Positions 9,896 to 17,952 of a stretch of DNA of 64,000 bases are shown here, one piece after another. A program made the position numbers and the translations under genes. The number at the start of each line of letters is the position of its first letter. The first letter of the stretch is position 1. Under the pieces are notes generated by a model. The model was not told the DNA's origin. It made no database searches and was given only the letters and a program-made list of their open reading frames with translations. This DNA comes from Streptomyces polyasparticus (GTDB lineage: Bacteria > Actinomycetota > Actinomycetes > Streptomycetales > Streptomycetaceae): NCBI RefSeq assembly GCF_014493765.1, contig NZ_JACTVJ010000006.1, positions 434,001 through 498,000 on the forward strand, written 5' to 3'.

Positions 9896-10044
9896 AGCCC
9901 GAATCCCCCAGCGGCGCACGCCGGTTCATCGAGGACAGGTTCCCGCGCGGCCTGGTGATCCGGCTGTTCGTCTACCTGGTCGCGGGGCACTTCTTCGCGT
10001 TCTTCGTGTACCTGCTGTTCGTGCTCGGGGGTCGCAATCAGTGA
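9892..10044 (+). CDS. Small single-span membrane protein (DUF6126-like)
   Basis: A 50-residue protein, MKPESPSGARRFIEDRF at the start, followed by one hydrophobic helix of about 24 residues (LVIRLFVYLVAGHFFAFFVY onward) and a short GGRNQ end. The start ATG overlaps the stop of the XRE-cupin gene (ATGA), so the two are coupled. The same small gene follows this regulator in other Streptomyces and matches what I recall as DUF6126. Function is unknown; coupling to a cupin regulator suggests a role in the same response. Confidence 0.82.
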   Translation: MKPESPSGARRFIEDRFPRGLVIRLFVYLVAGHFFAFFVYLLFVLGGRNQ

Positions 10045-10048
10045 CCCC

Positions 10049-10173
10049 CGAGCACGGTGACTCGGGTCCGGCTGCCGGGGCCTCCGAGCGCGGTGACCCG
10101 GGTCCGGCTGCCGGGGCCTCCGAGCGCGGTGACCCGGGGCCGGCTGCCGTCGGCCTCCGAGCGCGGTGATCAG
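10049..10173 (+). repeat. 36-base tandem repeat, about 3.4 copies
   Basis: Units begin at 10049, 10085, 10121 and 10158 (last one partial, 16 bases). Copies 1 and 2 differ at two positions; copy 3 has one inserted base and a few changes. Each unit starts CGAGCGCGGTGACCC and contains CCGGCTGCCGGGGCC. It fills the whole space between the end of the small membrane gene and the stop codon of the facing phosphatase gene. Confidence 0.9.
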
Positions 10174-10967
10174 TCCAGCAGGCGGGCGCGCAGCTTCTCG
10201 CGGACCTCGGCGGTGGCGCCCAGGCCCTCTTCGAGATAGCGCTCGACGGAGCCCCAGTTCTGCTCCATCTCGTCGAAAGCCGCCTCCAGATACTCGGCGC
10301 GCGCGTCGAACAGCGGGCTGAGCAGCTCCATCACCTCGGGCGACCAGGCCTCGGGGGCGTCGCTGGAGCGGCGCACCTTGTAGCGGCGGTGCTTGGCGTT
10401 GGACTCCAGGTAGTCCGTGATGATCGCCTCGCGCTCGACACCGATCGCGAGCAGCGTCACCGCGATCGACAGGCCCGCGCGGTCCTTGCCCGCGGCGCAG
10501 TGCATCAGCGCCGGGACGCTGTCCTCGGCCAGTTCGGCGAGAACGCGTGTGTGGTCGGCGGTGCGGTCGCGGACGATCACGCGGTACGTGGTGGCCATCC
10601 GTGCCGCGGCCTTGCCGTCGCCGAGGATCTTGCGCAGCTCGTCGACATGGCCGTCACGGACCATCTGCCAGAATTCGGCGCCGTCGGCCGGGTCGGTCAG
10701 CGGCAGATTCAGATTGCGCACACCGGGCAGCTCGACATCTGCGCCCTCGAGCTTCTGGTCGGCCGCGTTGCGGAAGTCGAAGATCGTGTGCAGGCCGAGC
10801 GACGCGAGGAACTCCGCGTCCGACGCGGTGGCATGGGCGAGATGGCCGCTGCGGAACAGCACACCGTGGCGCACGCTCCGGCCGTCCGTGGTGGGCAGGC
10901 CGCCCACATCGCGGAAATTGCGTACCCCGGCGAGTTCCGGCTCTGTCGACGGGATCTGCTGCGTCAC
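10170..10967 (-). CDS. Tyrosine-protein phosphatase (low-specificity PTP family)
   Basis: Cytoplasmic phosphatase of the PTP superfamily (Y_phosphatase3 type), 265 residues. The P-loop CX5R is C157 to R163 in HCAAGKDR, with the family's conserved N-terminal segment GVRNFRDVGG and the FRSGHL and DFRNAAD stretches. The frame extends further upstream, but I start at the GTG that follows GGAGGAGCCCCC at a good distance; the longer version contains low-complexity DNA without a ribosome site. It is divergent from the alpha-galactosidase gene with about 250 bases between. The target protein or phosphoinositide is unknown. Confidence 0.88.
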   Translation of the reverse strand: MTQQIPSTEPELAGVRNFRDVGGLPTTDGRSVRHGVLFRSGHLAHATASDAEFLASLGLHTIFDFRNAADQKLEGADVELPGVRNLNLPLTDPADGAEFWQMVRDGHVDELRKILGDGKAAARMATTYRVIVRDRTADHTRVLAELAEDSVPALMHCAAGKDRAGLSIAVTLLAIGVEREAIITDYLESNAKHRRYKVRRSSDAPEAWSPEVMELLSPLFDARAEYLEAAFDEMEQNWGSVERYLEEGLGATAEVREKLRARLLD

Positions 10968-11217
10968 GGGGGCTCCTCCCACTGTGGTCGCCGGCAGGAC
11001 TGCCGGCGGCTGCGCATCAGGTGCACGCGCATCCGACGATACGACATGGATTCCTGGGGCAATCATCTGCGACCGCCCGCACATCCTGGCCAGTCGGTAT
11101 GGGCGAACTTCCCGCGAACGACGGGTGCCGGACCATTGCGGGGGACGGCGAGGACCGCAGATGATGTGCGTAACTGCGCGTACCTGTCGGAATCTGTTGA
11201 TGAGTGGTGGGGGCCTG

Positions 11218-13308
11218 ATGATCGAGGTCGGCGGCGACGGACGGATGTGGCTGCTCTCGGGCCCCACGAGCAGCTATGCGCTGATGCTGACGGACCGCGA
11301 CGAGCTGCTGCATCTGCACTGGGGGCCGCGCATTGCGCTTGCCGACGCCGAGGCCCTTGCGGCCCAACCTGCGCCTCAGGAGCGCGGGTTCGAGTCGCCG
11401 CTGGACGGACGGGAGGAGTACCCCGTCGAGGGTGGTCCGCGGTTCGTACGGCCCGCCTTGTCGGTGCGGACGCCCGAAGTGCGCGGTACGGAATGGCGGT
11501 TCGTGGAGGCGGCGCGGGACGGCGAGGTCCTGAAGCTGGCGTTCGCCGACGACGTGCACGGTCTGCGCATCACCCTGCGGTACGGGATGCGGGGCGATGT
11601 CGTCGAGCGGGACGCCGAGTTGGTGCACGAGGGCGCGGGGCCCGCCGTCGAGGTGCTGCGTGCGGACTCCGCGGCGTGGACGCTGCCCGAGCGCGACGCC
11701 TGGCGGCTCACGCAGCTGCACGGCCGCTGGGCCGCCGAGTCGCGCGTCGAGCGGGTTCCGCTCGCGTACGGCGAGCATGTGATCGGCAGCCGGCGCGGGC
11801 ACACCGGGCACCAGCACCTGCCGTGGGTGGCGCTGGACGCCGAGGGCGCGGGGGAGGAGCACGGAGAGGTCTACAGCTGTGCGCTCGGCTGGTCGGGCGC
11901 GTGGCGCATCGCCGTACAGAAGCTGCCGAACGGGCTGGTGCAGATCACCGGCGGGACGGGGCACGACGACTCCGGGCAGGTGCTGCTCGAACCGGGGCAG
12001 ACCTGGCGTACGCCGGTCTTCGCGGGGCTGTGGAGCGACGGGGGATTCGGCGGCGCGAGCCGGGCCTGGCACGCGTACCAGCTGGAGCATGTGATCCCGG
12101 ACGCGGACCGGGTGCGGCCGGTGCTCTTCAACTCCTGGGAGGCGACCGGATTCGACATCTCCGCTCCGCAGCAGCTCGAACTCGCGCGCCGCGCGGCCGA
12201 GATGGGCGTGGAACTGTTCGTCGTGGACGACGCGTGGTTCGGTGCGCGGGTCAGTGACCGGGCCGGGCTCGGTGACTGGACGCCCAACCCCGAGCGTTTC
12301 CCGGGCGGTCTGAAGCCGCTCGCGGACGAAGTGCATGCCCTGGGAATGCAGTTCGGAATCTGGGTCGAACCGGAAATGGTGAACGCCGACAGCGATCTGT
12401 ACCGGTCGCATCCCGACTGGGTGCAGCACCATCCAGGTCGCAGGCGGACCGAATTCCGCAACCAACTGGTGCTGAATCTGGCGCGCGAAGATGTACAGGA
12501 CTACCTCTGGGAGCAGCTGCACACGCTGCTTTCCTCGGCGCCGATCGACTATGTGAAGTGGGACTTCAACCGCTGTTTCACCGATGCCGGCTGGCCGGGT
12601 GAGAGCTATCCGCAAAGGTTGTGGAATGAGCATGTGCATGCCTATTACCGACTGCTCGACCGGCTGCGCGCGGCCCATCCCGGAGTCGCCTTCGAGTCCT
12701 GCTCGGGCGGCGGCGGCCGTATCGACCTCGGCGTGCTCGCCCGCACCGATCAGGTGTGGACCTCGGACAATACGGACCCGCTCGACCGGCTCGCCATCCA
12801 GCACGGCTTCACCCAGATCCATCCGGCGCGGGTCATGGCCGCGTGGGTCACGGACAGTCCGAATGTGCAGCTGAACGACCGGGTCAGCTCGCTGCGCTTC
12901 CGCTTCGTGAGCGCGATGGCGGGGGTGCTCGGGGTGGGCGGCGACCTGGCCGAGTGGACGGCGGACGAGCTCGACGAGGCGCGTTCGTGGGTCTCCCTCT
13001 ACAAGGAGATCAGGGAGACCGTGCAGCTCGGCGCGCTCTACCGGCTGCGCGCTCCCGGCGGCGGACTGAGCGCGGTGCAGTACGTACGCGGGGACGAGGT
13101 CGTCGTGCTCGCCTGGCTGCAGGCGCAGCATTACGGCGAGCCCGCGCCGCGGGTGCGGCTGCGCGGGATCGCCGCCGACGCCGCGTACGAACGCGTCGGG
13201 ACGGACGAGGTGCACCGGGGTGCCGTGCTGCTGCACCACGGACTCGAGTCCGGACTCAAAGGGGACTTCGATGCCAGTGTCTACCGGTTCCGTCGGGTGC
13301 GCCCCTAA
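11218..13308 (+). CDS. Alpha-galactosidase, glycoside hydrolase family 36
   Basis: Retaining GH36 enzyme that releases terminal alpha-galactose from melibiose, raffinose or galactosides. The 696-residue length is normal and there is no signal peptide, so it works in the cytoplasm. The nucleophile is D449 in YVKWDFNR and the acid/base D517 in WTSDNTDPLDR, separated by 68 residues as in characterised members; ESCSGGGGRID before the second site is also conserved. The ATG at 11218 follows GGTGGGGGCC; an in-frame ATG at 11200 lacks a ribosome site. The reading frame stays open far upstream but that part is antisense to the phosphatase gene. Confidence 0.93.
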   Translation: MIEVGGDGRMWLLSGPTSSYALMLTDRDELLHLHWGPRIALADAEALAAQPAPQERGFESPLDGREEYPVEGGPRFVRPALSVRTPEVRGTEWRFVEAARDGEVLKLAFADDVHGLRITLRYGMRGDVVERDAELVHEGAGPAVEVLRADSAAWTLPERDAWRLTQLHGRWAAESRVERVPLAYGEHVIGSRRGHTGHQHLPWVALDAEGAGEEHGEVYSCALGWSGAWRIAVQKLPNGLVQITGGTGHDDSGQVLLEPGQTWRTPVFAGLWSDGGFGGASRAWHAYQLEHVIPDADRVRPVLFNSWEATGFDISAPQQLELARRAAEMGVELFVVDDAWFGARVSDRAGLGDWTPNPERFPGGLKPLADEVHALGMQFGIWVEPEMVNADSDLYRSHPDWVQHHPGRRRTEFRNQLVLNLAREDVQDYLWEQLHTLLSSAPIDYVKWDFNRCFTDAGWPGESYPQRLWNEHVHAYYRLLDRLRAAHPGVAFESCSGGGGRIDLGVLARTDQVWTSDNTDPLDRLAIQHGFTQIHPARVMAAWVTDSPNVQLNDRVSSLRFRFVSAMAGVLGVGGDLAEWTADELDEARSWVSLYKEIRETVQLGALYRLRAPGGGLSAVQYVRGDEVVVLAWLQAQHYGEPAPRVRLRGIAADAAYERVGTDEVHRGAVLLHHGLESGLKGDFDASVYRFRRVRP

Positions 13309-13314
13309 TGCCCG

Positions 13315-13346
13315 ATTCAGGACCTAAGGGATAACTGGCCCTGAAT
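13315..13346 (+). terminator. Hairpin after the GH36 gene
   Basis: ATTCAGGACC (13315-13324) pairs with GGCCCTGAAT (13337-13346) with one mismatch, followed by TAAA. It starts 6 bases after the alpha-galactosidase stop codon. Confidence 0.5.
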
Positions 13347-13545
13347 TAAAGGGTGGTGGCGGTTCGGGCGTGAGCGGGATCATATTCGTGACGGTGTGTG
13401 GCGATCTTCGGCGGTGAATTCCGCTGGGTATGCGGATGGTAAAGATCGTTCGTCCACGGAGGGTGACGGTAATTCCCGGAATGGATCAGCTCCTGTGTGG
13501 TCCAAGGGAATTGAGGTGTTTGTTTTCCCGCTCGCCGCTCCCTTA
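13347..13545. other. AT-richer intergenic stretch before the riboswitch
   Basis: About 200 bases of clearly lower GC content than the surrounding genes and without a coding frame of Streptomyces-like codon use. It should contain the promoter for the riboswitch transcript, but I cannot point to a convincing -35/-10 pair. Confidence 0.5.
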
Positions 13546-13735
13546 CGGTCACCGACAACCGGTGGACGCCCAATCCTGCCGCCACCGGAATTCGCCCCAC
13601 ACCCGTGCACGGCAGGAGCGGGGGACCCAACGGTAAGACGCCGTTTCCGGTCCCACCGGAGCGGCTTGGGGTGAAGTCGCATGACGCGACGGGACATCTC
13701 CAGTCCTAACCCGACAGCTCACCTCGCAGGCGACG
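13546..13735 (+). promoter_or_regulatory. Cyclic di-AMP (ydaO-type) riboswitch
   Basis: The leader of the LysM-M23 gene shows the conserved blocks of the actinobacterial ydaO/yuaA class in order: GGTCACCGACAACCGGTGG near the 5' end, CGGGGGACCCAACGGTAAG (about 13619-13637), CTTGGGGTGAAGTCGC (about 13665-13680), and the 3' block CCTAACCCGACAGCTCACC then TCGCAGGCG (about 13706-13732). This class binds c-di-AMP and, in Streptomyces, is known to turn off cell-wall hydrolase genes. The element ends about 16 bases before the ATG, so the ligand state could affect transcription or ribosome access. Borders are approximate. Confidence 0.88.
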
Positions 13736-13750
13736 GAGAAGGAATGCGCC

Positions 13751-14695
13751 ATGCCCGCGAAGGGTAAGCACCGCCGTCCCAAGCCCGCCCGTCTCACCCG
13801 CTCGTTCGCCGTCGCCGGCACGGGCGGCGCCGCACTCGCGCTGCCGTTGTTCGGCGCGACGGGTGCGCAGGCCGCCACCCCGCAGGCCGTCGCTCCGCAG
13901 GCGGCTGTGTCCAGTGCCCCGGTGAAGAGCGCTCCGGTGAAGAGCCTGCCGGTCGAGAAGGCCGGGTCGGCCGACAAGACCTACACGGTCGTCGCCGGCG
14001 ACTCGCTCTCCGCGATAGCCGACGACCTCGGCATCGAGGGCGGCTGGAAGCCGCTGTACGCCGCGAACGAGAAGGTCATCGGCGACGACCCGCGGCTCAT
14101 CCTGCCCGGCGTGAAGCTGCAGGTCGGCGCCGCGGTGCAGGCCGCCGCCGGTGCGGCCGGACCGGCGAAGGAGTCCACTGCGGACGCCTCGAAGTCCTCC
14201 GCGCGCAGCGCCGCCGACGAGGCCGAGGCCGCGGAGGCCCCCGCCGCCGAGCCCGCTGAGCCGAAGGTCGAGCAGGCCGCCGCCACCACCTCCGGCTTCA
14301 CCGCCCCGGTCGCCGCCGGAGTCTCCACCCAGTACCGGACCGCAGGCTCCATGTGGTCCAGCGGCTATCACACCGGCACCGACTTCGCGGCCGCCTCCGG
14401 CACCCCGGTCAAGGCCATCGGTGAGGGCACTGTCGTCTCCGCCGGATGGAGCGGCTCGTACGGCAACGAGGTCGTCATCCAGCACGCCGACGGCCACTAC
14501 TCGCAGTACGCCCATATGTCGCAGTTGTCGGTCTCCACCGGCCAGACCGTCTCCGGCGGTACGCAGATCGGCCTGGTCGGCTCGACCGGCAACTCCAGCG
14601 GGCCGCACCTGCACTTCGAGGTCCGCACCGGTCCCGGCTACGGCTCGGACGTGGACCCGGCCGCCTACCTGCGCTCGCACGGCGTCTCGCTCTGA
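13751..14695 (+). CDS. Secreted LysM-M23 peptidoglycan endopeptidase
   Basis: Exported cell-wall hydrolase, 314 residues. A signal peptide covers about residues 1-42 (basic start, SFAVAGTGGAALALPLFGAT, then AQA). A LysM peptidoglycan-binding domain follows (KTYTVVAGDSLSAIADDLG), then an Ala/Glu-rich linker, and a C-terminal M23 domain (about residues 195-310) with the zinc and catalytic residues in YHTGTDFAA and GPHLHFEV. It should cleave stem-peptide cross-bridges. The upstream c-di-AMP riboswitch links it to the group of Streptomyces wall hydrolases controlled by that second messenger. A strong hairpin follows the gene. Confidence 0.94.
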   Translation: MPAKGKHRRPKPARLTRSFAVAGTGGAALALPLFGATGAQAATPQAVAPQAAVSSAPVKSAPVKSLPVEKAGSADKTYTVVAGDSLSAIADDLGIEGGWKPLYAANEKVIGDDPRLILPGVKLQVGAAVQAAAGAAGPAKESTADASKSSARSAADEAEAAEAPAAEPAEPKVEQAAATTSGFTAPVAAGVSTQYRTAGSMWSSGYHTGTDFAAASGTPVKAIGEGTVVSAGWSGSYGNEVVIQHADGHYSQYAHMSQLSVSTGQTVSGGTQIGLVGSTGNSSGPHLHFEVRTGPGYGSDVDPAAYLRSHGVSL

Positions 14696-14710
14696 CGTCA
14701 CGTCAGTTTC

Positions 14711-14758
14711 CGATGGCCCGGCGGCCGGGATCGCACGGTCCCGGCCGCCGGGCCATCG
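14711..14758 (+). terminator. Perfect 20-base-pair hairpin terminator
   Basis: CGATGGCCCGGCGGCCGGGA (14711-14730) is perfectly complementary to 14739-14758 around an 8-base loop. It lies 16 bases after the stop of the LysM-M23 gene. No T-run follows, as usual in Streptomyces. Confidence 0.85.
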
Positions 14759-14861
14759 CCCTATTCCGGGTTGGGGCAATCTTTGCGGTGGGCTATGTCA
14801 CCCGTTGTCAAGGGTGGTTACGGTGGCGTAAGTCACGTCCTGGGGTGAAAAATATGCCGAC

Positions 14862-15683
14862 GTGGCAGACGATTCGACGACACCCCTCAGCAGCAGTGCA
14901 GCCCTCACCGCCGTGACCCCGGCGGCTTTCGCCTCCTATGTGGCCATCGGCGACAGCTTCACCGAAGGCGTCGGAGACCCCGGCCCCGACGGTTCCTTCG
15001 TCGGCTGGGCGGACCGCCTCGCGGTCCTGCTCGCCGACCGCCACCCCGAGCACAGCTTCCGTTACGCCAATCTCGCCGTCCGCGGAAAGCTGCTCGACCA
15101 GATCGTCGAGGACCAGGTGCCGCGCGCCAAGAGGCTCGCGCCCGAGCTGGTCACCTTCTGCGCCGGCGGCAACGACATCATCCGCCCCGGTACCGACCCC
15201 GACGACGTCGCCGAACGCTTCGAGCGGGCCGTCGCCGACCTGACCGCGGCCGTCGGCACCGTCGTCGTGACGACCGGCTTCGACACCCGCAACGTGCCGG
15301 TGCTCAGGCATCTGCGCGGCAAGATCGCCACGTACACGGCACACGTACGGGCGATCGCCGACCGGTACGAGTGCCCGGTGCTCGATCTGTGGTCGCTGCG
15401 CTCGGTGCAGGACCGGCGCGCCTGGGACGGCGACCGGCTGCATCTCTCGCCCGAGGGGCACACCCGGGTCGCGCTGCGCGCCGCGCAGGTGCTCGGCCTG
15501 GAGATCCCCGCGGACCCGGACCAGCCCTGGCCCGAGCTGCCGCCGCGCAGCACGCTGGAGGTGCGCCGGGACGACATCCAGTGGGCGCGCGAGTACCTGG
15601 TGCCCTGGATCGGGCGCCGGCTGCGCGGCGAGTCCTCCGGCGACCATGTGTCGGCGAAGCGGCCGGATCTGCTCCCGCTGTAG
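14862..15683 (+). CDS. SGNH/GDSL-family hydrolase
   Basis: Serine esterase/lipase of the SGNH fold, 273 residues, without a signal peptide, so probably cytoplasmic. Block I is AIGDSFTEG with the nucleophile S32, block II has LAVRGK, block III is CAGGNDI and block V is DRLHLSPEGH with the catalytic Asp/His. The substrate is unknown; relatives act on acyl esters or carbohydrate acetyl groups. The GTG at 14862 is the first start; a GTG 51 bases further in is possible, as the only ribosome-like sequence, GGGGTGA, is far from the first. A possible promoter TTGTCA (14805)-18 bases-TAAGTC precedes it. Confidence 0.88.
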   Translation: MADDSTTPLSSSAALTAVTPAAFASYVAIGDSFTEGVGDPGPDGSFVGWADRLAVLLADRHPEHSFRYANLAVRGKLLDQIVEDQVPRAKRLAPELVTFCAGGNDIIRPGTDPDDVAERFERAVADLTAAVGTVVVTTGFDTRNVPVLRHLRGKIATYTAHVRAIADRYECPVLDLWSLRSVQDRRAWDGDRLHLSPEGHTRVALRAAQVLGLEIPADPDQPWPELPPRSTLEVRRDDIQWAREYLVPWIGRRLRGESSGDHVSAKRPDLLPL

Positions 15684-15723
15684 CCGGACGCCGGACGCCG
15701 GACGCCGGACCGGGACGCCGGAC
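15683..15723 (+). repeat. 7-base tandem repeat GCCGGAC
   Basis: Four exact copies of GCCGGAC from 15683 to 15710, a broken unit, and a further copy at 15717-15723. It starts within the stop codon of the SGNH gene and fills most of the space before the facing STAS gene. Confidence 0.85.
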
Positions 15724-15742
15724 TTCGGGCCTGGCTTGGCGG

Positions 15743-16117
15743 TCAGCTGCCGTCGGGGGAGGGCTGGGCCTCGCGCCACTGCTGGGGCGGGCTCGACAGG
15801 ATCGGTATGGAGTCGGGTACGCCGAGGTAGCTCAGGATGCGCAGCACGAACGGATCCGTGCAGATGAGGAACATGCGCGCGTCCGTGAGTTCGAGGCGCT
15901 GCCGCAGGCGTTCGATCAGGGCGATCCCGCTGCAGTCGACGAAGGTCAACAGCCGCATGTCGAGGACGAGTTCGGTCGTGGGCAGACGGAGTTCGTCGCT
16001 GAGCGGGTCCTCGATGGCCAGGACCATGGCGACATCGAGCTCGCCGTGCAGCTCGACGACGAGCCGGCTGTCTTCGCGCCGCATGAGAGGCGCGGGGTTG
16101 GGAGGGTAGGGATACAC
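15743..16117 (-). CDS. STAS-domain protein (anti-sigma factor antagonist-like)
   Basis: A small protein that is almost entirely one STAS domain: LVVELHGELDVAMVLAIED near the start and LVLDMRLLTFVDCSGIALIE in the middle, where the serine of DCSG matches the phosphorylated residue of SpoIIAA-type antagonists. Such proteins bind RsbW-like kinases in partner-switching control of sigma factors. No kinase or sigma gene is nearby. The start is uncertain: GTG at 16117 has GGGGGAAAG just before it, giving 124 residues; ATG at 16084 would give 113 without a ribosome site. The STAS domain is complete in both. Confidence 0.85.
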   Translation of the reverse strand: MYPYPPNPAPLMRREDSRLVVELHGELDVAMVLAIEDPLSDELRLPTTELVLDMRLLTFVDCSGIALIERLRQRLELTDARMFLICTDPFVLRILSYLGVPDSIPILSSPPQQWREAQPSPDGS

Positions 16118-16429
16118 CTTTCCCCCAGGTCGTCTGCTGCCACTCTTCGGGCGACACCGGGGGCCGGGGTGTCCGGCTTCGAATCTAAGGGCCGTGCATG
16201 AGGTCGGGGTGGTGCGCCGGAGCGTCGTCACCCGATGGCGTGAATCGGTGCCTCGCGTATTGACGTTCCCGGGTTCGGCGTGAGCCGTTCGCTGCTGGAC
16301 CGGTGAGGTGACAGGACGCCTGGGGCGGGAGTGGCGCACGGGCCGCGAGGGCCGTTGGTGCTGGGATGACCGCGCGCCCGGCCGCCCGCCCGGGCGCGCC
16401 CCATCCGTCGATCCGGAGGACCTCACCTC
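16118..16429. other. Intergenic region between divergent STAS and SIMPL genes
   Basis: About 310 bases without a credible gene. It must contain the promoters of both genes. A TTGACG (about 16259) is present on the + strand but no good -10 follows it. GGAGGACCTCACCTC directly before 16430 is the ribosome site of the SIMPL gene. Confidence 0.5.
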
Positions 16430-17194
16430 ATGGCCGTACGCACTCCGTCCCCGTTCGTCGTCCGCACCGCCGCGGCAGCCGTCCTCGCCGGCGGCATGCT
16501 CGCGGCGGGCGGCGCCCCCGCGCTCGCCGCCGGGCCGGCCGCGCCCGCACCGCACAGCGCGCTCGCCCCCGCGCCCACCACCGTGACGGTCACCGGGGAC
16601 GGGCAGTCCTCGGCGGCACCCGACATCGCGGTCCTGCACATCGGCGTCGAGAGCACCGCGAAGACCGCACAGCAGGCGCTCGCCGCACAGAACAGGGCCG
16701 CCGACGCGATGCTCGCCGCTGTCCGCAAGGCGGGTGTCGCGGACAAGGACGTGCGCACCGAGAGCCTCAACGTTTCCGCCGTGACGCAGCACGAGCCGAA
16801 CGGCGCCAGCAAGGTCACCGGCTACCAGGCCGGGCAGGTGTTCTCGGTGAAGGTGCGCGAGATCGAGAAGACCGGCTCCGTGCTGCAGAGCGTGATGGAC
16901 GCCGCGGGTGACGCGGGCCGGATCCACTCGGTCGCCTTCGACGTGGCCGACACCGGCAAGCTGCGCGAGCGGGCCCGTACCGCGGCGCACATGGACGCCC
17001 GCGCCAAGGCCGAGCAGTACGCCAAGCTCAGCGGCATGCGCCTGGGGCGGCTCGTGTCCGTGAACGAGGGCGACAGCGGAGTGCCGCGGCCCGTCGCGCT
17101 GCCCGCGGTGCAGTTCGACAAGGAGGGTGTGCCGGTCGCGCCCGGTGAGATCGAGGACCGCATCACGGTGACCGAGGTGTACGAGCTCCGCTGA
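16430..17194 (+). CDS. Secreted SIMPL-domain (DUF541) protein
   Basis: Exported protein of 254 residues with an Ala-rich signal peptide (about residues 1-34, ending APALAAG). The rest is one SIMPL domain: VTVTGDGQSSAAPDIAVLH at the start, then the conserved VTGYQAGQVFSVKVREI region and a C-terminal ITVTEVYELR strand. Members of this family are periplasmic or surface oligomers with roles in oxidative or stress protection in other bacteria, but the biochemical role is not settled. ATG follows GGAGGACCTCACCTC. A bidirectional hairpin lies after the stop. Confidence 0.9.
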   Translation: MAVRTPSPFVVRTAAAAVLAGGMLAAGGAPALAAGPAAPAPHSALAPAPTTVTVTGDGQSSAAPDIAVLHIGVESTAKTAQQALAAQNRAADAMLAAVRKAGVADKDVRTESLNVSAVTQHEPNGASKVTGYQAGQVFSVKVREIEKTGSVLQSVMDAAGDAGRIHSVAFDVADTGKLRERARTAAHMDARAKAEQYAKLSGMRLGRLVSVNEGDSGVPRPVALPAVQFDKEGVPVAPGEIEDRITVTEVYELR

Positions 17195-17206
17195 CCGCAG
17201 CGGTAC

Positions 17207-17247
17207 GGGCGCGGCCCGGCGGACCAGGTGTCCGCCGGGCCGCGCCC
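17207..17247. terminator. 18-base-pair bidirectional hairpin terminator
   Basis: 17207-17224 (GGGCGCGGCCCGGCGGAC) pairs perfectly with 17230-17247 around a 5-base loop. It sits between the converging SIMPL and TetR genes and can end transcription from both. Confidence 0.85.
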
Positions 17248-17260
17248 ATGCTGTCGGGGC

Positions 17261-17881
17261 TCAGCGCGCCGACTGCGTCAACGCCTCGCGGACCAGGCCG
17301 AGTTCACGGGCCAGCGCCTCGTCCACCCAGGTGAGGATCGCCGTACGGGAGGGGCCCGTGGCGTACGCGGTGTTCTGTACGGCGAGTCCGTCGAGCAGCG
17401 CGGTCAGCCGGAGCGCCGTCGCGGCCGGGTCCGTGCAGCGGAACTCGCCCGCCGCGACCCCCTCGGAGATCACCTCGGCGAGTGCACGCTTCCACTGCTG
17501 GTCGAGGTCCCGCGTCACCTTGCGCAGCACCGGCTCGCGCAGACCCGCGGCCCAGCCCTCGATCCACAGCCGCCAGCCCTTGGCGCTGCCCGTCGGCGCG
17601 TACCAGCGGATCGCGGCACGCAGCCGGCGCAGCGCCGTGGTGCGCCGGCCGAGAAGCCTGTGCAGATGGGCGAGATCGCCCTCGGCGGCATACGCGAAGG
17701 CCGCGGCGACCAGCTTCTCCTTGGTCGAGAAGTGGTACAGGACAAGGGCGTTGCTCACGCCGAGCGAGGCGGCGACATCGGCGATCCGGACGGCCGCGAC
17801 ACCCCGCAGCTCGATCTGCTCGACGGCGGCGCGCAGCAATTCCTCGCGTCGCTCCTCCACACTCAACCGGACCCTGGCCAC
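17261..17881 (-). CDS. TetR-family regulator
   Basis: One-component repressor of 206 residues. The N-terminal helix-turn-helix spans about residues 8-58 (RREELLRAAVEQIELRG, then IADVAASLGVSNALVLYHF), with the YHFSTKEKL end that is diagnostic of TetR proteins; the C-terminal ligand domain is less conserved. It lies 71 bases downstream of the dehydrogenase gene on the same strand. On the minus strand TAGGGT sits six bases before the GTG start, so it may also have its own leaderless promoter. A TetR-like palindrome in front of the dehydrogenase gene (19156-19175) is the likely binding site. Confidence 0.9.
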   Translation of the reverse strand: MARVRLSVEERREELLRAAVEQIELRGVAAVRIADVAASLGVSNALVLYHFSTKEKLVAAAFAYAAEGDLAHLHRLLGRRTTALRRLRAAIRWYAPTGSAKGWRLWIEGWAAGLREPVLRKVTRDLDQQWKRALAEVISEGVAAGEFRCTDPAATALRLTALLDGLAVQNTAYATGPSRTAILTWVDEALARELGLVREALTQSAR

Positions 17882-17952
17882 CCGCCAACCCTAGTCGGCG
17901 ATCACCGGCCGGGACGGAGCGGGGTCGGCGGCCCGGAGGCTTTGCCGGGGGA

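Noticed and set aside
10417-11217. Upstream extension of the GH36 frame
   Set aside because: Antisense to the phosphatase; GH36 homology begins after 11218 and a ribosome site is present there.
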